Assembly: GCA_041671005.1 (NCBI GenBank)
Contig: JBAZCJ010000037.1
Span: forward strand, 1-10,779
Source: JACRPI01 sp041671005
Lineage (GTDB): Archaea; Nanobdellota; Nanobdellia; Woesearchaeales; DSVV01
Reading direction: 5' to 3'
Length of the DNA: 10,779 nt
The position numbers and the translations under genes are program-made. This document shows positions 6,416 to 10,779 of this stretch, one piece after another. Numbering within the stretch: the first letter of the stretch is position 1; each line of letters begins with the position of its first letter. A model generated the notes under the pieces. It made no database searches and was not told the origin of the DNA. It saw nothing but the letters and a program-made list of their open reading frames with translations.

Positions 6416-8185
6416 ATGATTCGAAAACCAATTATTACCATCCTTGGTCATGTTGACCACGGCAAAACACGATTATTAGATACTATTAGAAATACAACTG
6501 TTATTGACAGAGAAATAGGTGCAATAACTCAAGCAATTGGTGCAAGTATTGTCCCAAAAGAATCCATTCAAAGAATTTGTGGAAATTTATTAGAAAAATT
6601 AGGATTAAAACTTGTAATTCCAGGATTATTATTTATTGACACCCCTGGCCACGAAGCATTTACCCATTTAAGAAAACGAGGAGGAAATCTTGCAGATATT
6701 GCAATTCTTGTGATAGATATGCATGAAGGTCTCATGCCACAAACTATAGAAGCAGTAGAAATCCTCAAAAAATCAAAAACTCCGTTTATTATTGCATTAA
6801 ATAAAATAGATTTAATACGAGGCTGGCAAAACATTCCTGGATCACTGCTTGAACAAATACAAAAACAAAATCCTGATACTCTTCAACAAATTGAAACTAA
6901 AATGTATAGTGTTGTTGAACAATTATTTGCACATGGATTTGAATCAGATAGATTTGACAGAGTAAGTGATTATACAAAACAAATTGCAATTATCCCTTTA
7001 AGTGCAAAAAAGGGTATAGGCATTGCAGAATTACTTATGGTTTTAACAGGTCTTGTTCAAAAATACCTTGCAAAAAAACTTGAAGTAGAAGTTAAAGGCC
7101 CAGCTAAAGGAACTATTCTTGAAGTTAAAGAAGATAAAGGCCTTGGGAAAACAATAGATGTTATTCTCTATGATGGAACATTAGATGTTGGCGACACAAT
7201 TGTTATTGGAACTTTACAAGAACCACTCGTCACAAAAGTAAAAGCATTATTTGTTCCTGAACCATTAAAAGAAATGCGCGATACAAAAGGAAAATTCAAT
7301 TCAGTAAAAAATGTAACTGCCGCAACAGGAGTTAAAATTGCAGCATCTGATTTAGATACTGTCATTGCAGGCATGCCATTACATGAAGCAACACCTGAAA
7401 CTCTTGAACAAGTTAAAGAAGAAATTCAAAAAGAAATCAATGAAGTGGTTATTGAAACTGATAGTGATGGAATTGTTATTAAAGCAGATACTCTTGGATC
7501 CTTAGAAGCAATGATTATGCTTCTCAGGCAAAAAGAAATCAAAATAAAACGAGCAACAATTGGAACAATTTCTAAAAAAGACATTATGGATGCAGAAGCA
7601 AGTTATGAAAAAAACCCTGCAAACACAGTTATTTTAGGATTTAACATTTCAATAGATCATGATGCAGAAACTGTATTAGACGAAACACATGTCAAAATAT
7701 TTCAAAGTGCAATTATTTACCAATTACTTGACGAATTTGAAATTTGGTTTAGTAAAAAGGAAAAGGAAGCAGAAAGTGCCGGATTAGAAGAACTTAATAG
7801 ACCTTGTAAATTTCAAATTATGCCAAATCATATTTTCAGAATGAATAATCCTGCTGTTGTTGGAGCAGATATTCTTGCCGGAACATTAAAAACTGGAGCA
7901 CGATTAATGAATAAAGAAGGTCACCAACTTACAATTATAAAGTCAATGGAACTAGAAAAAAAAAGCGTCCATGAAGTGCATCAAGGGACACAACTTGCAA
8001 TTTCACTCCCTAACATTACCATTGGCAGACAAGCAAATGAAGGGGATATTTTATACACGTTTCATGCTGAAAGTGAATTTATTGCATTAAAAAAATTTAA
8101 AAAATGTTTAACCCATGGAGAAATTCAAACTTTAAAAGAAATTGCTGAAATTATGCGAAAAGAAAATCCAACCTGGGGATTATAA
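6416..8185 (+). CDS. infB: Translation initiation factor aIF5B (IF-2 homologue)
   Basis: This is the 589-residue archaeal form of the universal GTPase that promotes ribosomal subunit joining and initiator tRNA positioning. The G domain is intact: G1 GHVDHGKT (11-18), switch I/G2 around GAITQAIGAS (35-44), G3 DTPGH (75-79), G4 NKID (129-132) and G5 SAKKGIG (196-202). The Asp-containing DHGKT and the His of DTPGHE needed for GTP hydrolysis are present. Domains II, III (around ADTLGSLEAM) and IV follow, and the length fits archaeal orthologues of about 600 residues. No intein interrupts the G domain, unlike some archaeal copies. The start has a TATA-like box 26 bp upstream and no Shine-Dalgarno. 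The stop overlaps the ATG of the PUA protein by one base (TAATG). Confidence 0.97.
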   Translation: MIRKPIITILGHVDHGKTRLLDTIRNTTVIDREIGAITQAIGASIVPKESIQRICGNLLEKLGLKLVIPGLLFIDTPGHEAFTHLRKRGGNLADIAILVIDMHEGLMPQTIEAVEILKKSKTPFIIALNKIDLIRGWQNIPGSLLEQIQKQNPDTLQQIETKMYSVVEQLFAHGFESDRFDRVSDYTKQIAIIPLSAKKGIGIAELLMVLTGLVQKYLAKKLEVEVKGPAKGTILEVKEDKGLGKTIDVILYDGTLDVGDTIVIGTLQEPLVTKVKALFVPEPLKEMRDTKGKFNSVKNVTAATGVKIAASDLDTVIAGMPLHEATPETLEQVKEEIQKEINEVVIETDSDGIVIKADTLGSLEAMIMLLRQKEIKIKRATIGTISKKDIMDAEASYEKNPANTVILGFNISIDHDAETVLDETHVKIFQSAIIYQLLDEFEIWFSKKEKEAESAGLEELNRPCKFQIMPNHIFRMNNPAVVGADILAGTLKTGARLMNKEGHQLTIIKSMELEKKSVHEVHQGTQLAISLPNITIGRQANEGDILYTFHAESEFIALKKFKKCLTHGEIQTLKEIAEIMRKENPTWGL

Positions 8186-8631
8186 TGGAAGGAAAATTTC
8201 TCANNNNNNNNNNAATTATGAAGCAATTAGATGAACAATTTGGTTTCACAGAAGAATTACCATATGTTTTCTTTAAAAATAATAAACACAAAATCATGAT
8301 AATTAATAATGAATTTGCTGAGATAGATTTAACAAAATTACGTGTGAATAATTTTGGATTATATTTTGGTGAAATCATGGATTCCCGCGAAATTCGATTG
8401 AGTATTGAAGCAAGCCAAATTGTTGGGCCTTACGCAACAAAAAATATTGTTGAAGTTGATGAAAATACTGCAAAAAAATGGATGTACGGTCAAGATATTG
8501 AATACAATTATAATACAACAGGTTTTGTCATCCTTAAATATAAAAAAGATTTCATCGGATGTGGAAGATATAAAGATGGAAAAATTAGTAATCATATACC
8601 AAAAAACAGAAGAATTGGGACATTAAAGTAA
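8185..8631 (+). CDS. PUA-domain RNA-binding protein (COG3270, NOL1/NOP2/Fmu C-terminal-like), interrupted by an assembly gap
   Basis: The product (about 148 residues if the gap length is right) matches archaeal stand-alone proteins related to the PUA-like C-terminal domain of NOL1/NOP2/Sun RNA methyltransferases and distantly to Nip7. Conserved stretches are the GLYFGEI...IRLSIEASQIVGPYATKNIVEV segment, WMYGQDIEY, and the PUA signature DFIGCGRYKDGKISNHIPKNRRI near the C-terminus. A role in rRNA or ribosome maturation is likely from the family; no methyltransferase domain is present. Ten Ns at 8204-8213 fall after codon 6, and the frame stays open on both sides at the given length. The ATG at 8185 overlaps the aIF5B stop, indicating co-transcription and translational coupling. 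An ATG at 8218, after the gap, would lose the conserved N-terminal segment. Confidence 0.85.
   Translation: MEGKFLXXXXIMKQLDEQFGFTEELPYVFFKNNKHKIMIINNEFAEIDLTKLRVNNFGLYFGEIMDSREIRLSIEASQIVGPYATKNIVEVDENTAKKWMYGQDIEYNYNTTGFVILKYKKDFIGCGRYKDGKISNHIPKNRRIGTLK
8204..8213. other. Assembly gap (10 Ns)
   Basis: Ten consecutive Ns lie in the first codons of the PUA-protein gene. A run of exactly ten suggests a scaffold join or placeholder and not a measured length. In the COG3270 family, as I remember it, the segment spanning the gap would be a few residues longer than the four codons implied, so true length may differ by a multiple of three. Confidence 0.95.
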
Positions 8632-8644
8632 TATAACAAAAACA

Positions 8645-8652
8645 TTTAAAAT
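8645..8652 (+). promoter_or_regulatory. TATA-like box for tRNA-Thr
   Basis: TTTAAAAT lies about 40 bp before the mature 5' end. Transcription would begin near 8675 and leave a short 5' leader for RNase P to remove. The PUA gene ends at 8631, so this could be an independent tRNA promoter. Confidence 0.35.
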
Positions 8653-8688
8653 AAAGCAACTTTCCAATTCATAAATAAAAATCATTAT

Positions 8689-8781
8689 GCCCTCGTAGCA
8701 TAGTAGCTATTGCGTTACCTTGGTATGAAGGAAACTTCAACAATAAGGTAAAGGTCGCGGGTGCAGCTCCCGTCGAGGGCT
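8689..8781 (+). tRNA. tRNA-Thr(GGU) with a 20-nt intron at position 37/38
   Basis: A full cloverleaf can be folded. The acceptor stem GCCCTCG (8689-8695) pairs perfectly with CGAGGGC (8774-8780). The D stem is GCA with TGC, the anticodon stem TTACC (8715-8719) pairs with GGTAA (8747-8751), a 5-nt variable loop follows, and the T stem GCGGG (8757-8761) pairs with CCCGT. Removing 8726-8745 gives loop TTGGTAA with anticodon GGT at 8722-8724 and A37, so it decodes ACC/ACU. G1-C72, C2-G71 and U73 agree with archaeal threonine identity. The mature RNA is 73 nt; CCA is not encoded. Position 26 is G, the Trm1 target. Oddities are C19 in place of G19 and a T loop UGCAGCU in place of UUCRANY, so the usual elbow contacts are altered. 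Acceptor, anticodon and T stems are intact, arguing for a working gene. Confidence 0.87.
8726..8745 (+). other. tRNA intron with bulge-helix-bulge splice sites
   Basis: The intron folds as a TGAAG/CTTCA stem closed by a GAAA tetraloop. Below it, TTG at 8720-8722 pairs with CAA at 8741-8743 (next pair G-A mismatch), giving a short central helix between two 3-nt bulges, TAT (8724-8726) and TAA (8744-8746). Archaeal splicing endonuclease cuts after the second bulge base, which gives exon junctions after 8725 and before 8746, the canonical 37/38 position. Confidence 0.75.
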
Positions 8782-8820
8782 TATTTTCCTTTGGATAATA
8801 TTCCACTATTCTTTTTTTTT
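8781..8820 (+). terminator. T-rich terminator after tRNA-Thr
   Basis: The plus strand has TTATTTT right after the mature 3' end and a run of nine Ts at 8812-8820 that ends against the convergent membrane-protein gene. A U-tract of this kind is a typical archaeal intrinsic termination signal. Confidence 0.5.
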
Positions 8821-10691
8821 CAACAATCTTCTGGACAAAGATCAGGATTTGATTGTTCTGCAGTGTCACATACACCATCCCCACAAGGAGTATTTTGTGT
8901 ATGAGCTGAATTCTGTTGAATAGATGTGTTTGATTGTTGAATCGGCTTAGTTTGATTCATTCCATGTTGCATTGGCTGTTGTATTTGTTGGTTTTGCGAA
9001 GGCATATTTTGATTCATCTGTTGTTGTGCAGGCTGATTTTGCATATTGCTTGAACCCCACACAAATGAAGGTTCTATTGCGTACACTATTGCAACAAGAA
9101 TCATAAAAATAAGTATCAACCCATATTGTATTCTTTTATCTACTTTTTTAATAAAATACACAAAAAATGAAATCAATAATCCAATTAAACCAATACTTAA
9201 TGTCAATCCTAACAATGCTTGAAATACCTCAATATAAGGAGGATTAATTATGTAGACCAATTCATAAGGAAGAACAAGATATGTTGAAATAACAGATAAT
9301 CGTTGCCAACTATATTGTTCTGTTTGTTGACCTTGTGGAGAAGGATTACTTTGTATTGGTTCAATTTCTGATATTAATTGATAAACTGTAACCCCGTTAG
9401 TATTAAAAATTTCTTCCCCAACACTTTTTTGAGAAGGTCCTTGTGCAACATGAACAAGGTAAACATTCTTTCCGTTAGATATTGCAGAGTTTATTTCTGA
9501 ACTATTTTCTGTAACTATCACATTTTGAGTATATGTATATTTAATCCAAAATGCAATATGAGATTGGTCTGAGGTAAAAATAAATGCATCATCAGGCAAT
9601 GCAATACTACTTTCTTCCAGTGCATTCATTGTTTCATCAGACAATTTTGAATTCATTTGAAAATCAGTCATTCCAAAATAGAAAAATTGTGCAAGAACTA
9701 CACCTGCAACAACCACTCCAAAAATAATTGCAACAACTTTTGTTTTTTCATATAACCAAGCACATGATAATCCTGTTGCAAGTGCTAAAGGAAGATAAAA
9801 AATAAGTCCAAATCTCCAATAATTCTGTCCGCAAATTGCTGGGAGTGTAAACAAAAATGAAACAAGTACCCATGCTAACAAAAGTATATGAGATTTTTCT
9901 TGTCGTTTCATACAAAGCAATGTTCCTGGAACAGCAGCAATAATAAGAGGAAGAAGATACCAGTTCAATCCTTGAAAACTCAATTGAAACATTCCTGCAG
10001 ATGAAGCAATCCACGATAAACCATCAATAACATATGAAAAAAGAAAAATACTTGCAAAAACAACAGGAACTGTTAAAATTCCTAAAACAACTAATTCTTG
10101 AGAATCCACTTTTCGTTTGAATACTAACTGTAAAACATAGTATGCAAGCATAACAAATCCTACAATTATAACACTTTGATGAGAAAGAATCCCTAAAATC
10201 CCAGTAAGTACAACAGCAATCAAATATCGTTTATCTTCAAAACTTTTAAAAATAAAATAAAGAATAAGAGGAACAAAAAATAATCCTGCAACATTCTTTC
10301 GAACATCTGCCATTAATCTTAATGCAACAGGAGAAAATGTAACAAAAAATACTGCACACAAAGAAGCAATATTATTTTTAAACAAGTACTGCATGAGAAT
10401 ATATACTGATAGTGCAAGTAAAACAGAAAAAAACGCAGTTGCAATCATAACTCCAGTATTAACACCAAACAGTAACGCAAATAATGCCGAAGTATAAAAT
10501 ATAACTGGATTACTAGTATAGATAGATTCTCCTAAACTTCCCGTTTCTAAAAGCAATTTAATTTGATATGCATAATATCCCCCATCCTCTCCAGAAATGT
10601 AGGAATGCTGTGAAAATAAAAGAATTCGTGCAGTAAAACCAAGAATAATAATTAAAATCAAAACGCTCCAATTAATTACTTTTGAGTTCAT
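8820..10691 (-). CDS. GT-C-like polytopic membrane protein (putative glycosyltransferase) with Gln-rich stalk and Cys-rich tail
   Basis: The 623-residue protein starts with a hydrophobic segment (8-27) followed by GEDGGYYAYQIKLLLETG (34-51), an acidic first-loop motif like that of GT-C lipid-sugar glycosyltransferases (GT39/ArnT/STT3-like). Several membrane segments follow up to about 340, with RLMADVRKNVAGLFFVPL (125-142) and LSHQSV (169-174) in places where GT-C enzymes carry conserved motifs. A soluble domain occupies about 341-460, then two or three further membrane segments to about 540. A Gln/Asn-rich linker (549-600) leads to a tail CGDGVCD...CPEDC with four Cys (603, 608, 619, 623). 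By topology the tail probably lies outside the cell. Transfer of sugars from polyprenyl donors to proteins or lipids is inferred. CTATAAAC about 26 bp upstream implies a leaderless start. Confidence 0.8.
   Translation of the reverse strand: MNSKVINWSVLILIIILGFTARILLFSQHSYISGEDGGYYAYQIKLLLETGSLGESIYTSNPVIFYTSALFALLFGVNTGVMIATAFFSVLLALSVYILMQYLFKNNIASLCAVFFVTFSPVALRLMADVRKNVAGLFFVPLILYFIFKSFEDKRYLIAVVLTGILGILSHQSVIIVGFVMLAYYVLQLVFKRKVDSQELVVLGILTVPVVFASIFLFSYVIDGLSWIASSAGMFQLSFQGLNWYLLPLIIAAVPGTLLCMKRQEKSHILLLAWVLVSFLFTLPAICGQNYWRFGLIFYLPLALATGLSCAWLYEKTKVVAIIFGVVVAGVVLAQFFYFGMTDFQMNSKLSDETMNALEESSIALPDDAFIFTSDQSHIAFWIKYTYTQNVIVTENSSEINSAISNGKNVYLVHVAQGPSQKSVGEEIFNTNGVTVYQLISEIEPIQSNPSPQGQQTEQYSWQRLSVISTYLVLPYELVYIINPPYIEVFQALLGLTLSIGLIGLLISFFVYFIKKVDKRIQYGLILIFMILVAIVYAIEPSFVWGSSNMQNQPAQQQMNQNMPSQNQQIQQPMQHGMNQTKPIQQSNTSIQQNSAHTQNTPCGDGVCDTAEQSNPDLCPEDC
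8823..8885 (-). other. C-terminal Cys-rich CGDGVCD module
   Basis: This encodes the last 21 residues of the membrane protein, with Cys at 603, 608, 619 and 623 and acidic residues between. Similar CGDGxCD...CPxDC endings occur, as I recall, on surface and secreted proteins of DPANN and other archaea. Two disulfides or a calcium site are possible. Confidence 0.6.
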
Positions 10692-10712
10692 ACAATAAAT
10701 GAACTAGTAAGA

Positions 10713-10720
10713 GTTTATAG
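10713..10720 (-). promoter_or_regulatory. TATA-like box for the GT-C-like gene
   Basis: CTATAAAC on the minus strand is centred about 26 bp from the ATG at 10691, and no Shine-Dalgarno precedes that ATG. A leaderless transcript is expected. The remaining bases to 10779 are AT-rich with no gene that I can support. Confidence 0.5.
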
Positions 10721-10779
10721 AATTTATGGTTTTTTATGACAATTATTATGGCAATTAAATTATGCTGCTTTCAACTGTT

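Noticed and set aside
8669..8884. Minus-strand 71-codon frame across the tRNA
   Set aside because: It is antisense to the tRNA-Thr gene and out of frame with the membrane-protein 3' end; the tRNA fold explains most of it.
9748..10014. Minus-strand 88-codon frame
   Set aside because: It is in another frame of the GT-C-like membrane protein, on the same strand, with no independent evidence.
1..10779. Mobile element, CRISPR array, prophage or toxin-antitoxin system
   Set aside because: I found no transposase or integrase motifs, no regularly spaced direct repeats and no inverted-repeat element ends; the repeats seen are limited to one two-copy tandem 14-mer and protein-level motifs.

Overview
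The window reads as archaeal and AT-rich (by eye about 30% GC). The markers are aIF5B, archaeal EF-1 beta beside its two-zinc-finger partner, an archaeal-type Trm1, a COG3270-type PUA protein, a tRNA-Thr with an intron at 37/38 and U73, and TATA-like boxes about 26 bp before several start codons. The very low GC, compact proteins and a Cys-rich CGDGVCD tail on a membrane protein suggest a DPANN lineage (Woesearchaeota/Pacearchaeota-like). That placement is inference.

Layout. Bases 1-1176 (minus) hold the N-terminal 392 residues of an unrecognised disordered and coiled-coil protein whose end lies outside the window. A 279-bp intergenic region with a 14-bp tandem repeat separates it from a plus-strand pair: a small zinc-ribbon protein and aEF-1 beta. 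Convergent to these is a three-gene minus-strand operon, transcribed in this order: a histidine-phosphatase-fold protein lacking its catalytic residues, Trm1 (overlapping it by 11 nt), and an FcoT-like hotdog protein. A divergent promoter region leads to a plus-strand gene encoding an APC amino-acid permease fused to a SAM-methyltransferase domain. Next come aIF5B and, overlapping it by one base, a PUA-domain RNA-binding protein interrupted by a 10-N assembly gap, then an intron-containing tRNA-Thr(GGU). The right end is a minus-strand GT-C-like membrane protein with a Gln-rich stalk and a Cys-rich C-terminal module.

Theme. Most genes serve translation: elongation factor exchange, initiation, tRNA G26 methylation, ribosome or rRNA RNA binding, and a tRNA whose position 26 is G and so a possible Trm1 target. 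Less ordinary genes are interspersed: the permease-methyltransferase fusion, the pseudo-phosphatase, the FcoT-like protein, the repeat-motif coiled-coil protein and the surface-type membrane protein. No mobile element, CRISPR array or complete new multi-gene system is visible. The best candidates for novelty are the permease-methyltransferase fusion, the pseudo-phosphatase translationally linked to Trm1, and the unusual elbow of the tRNA.
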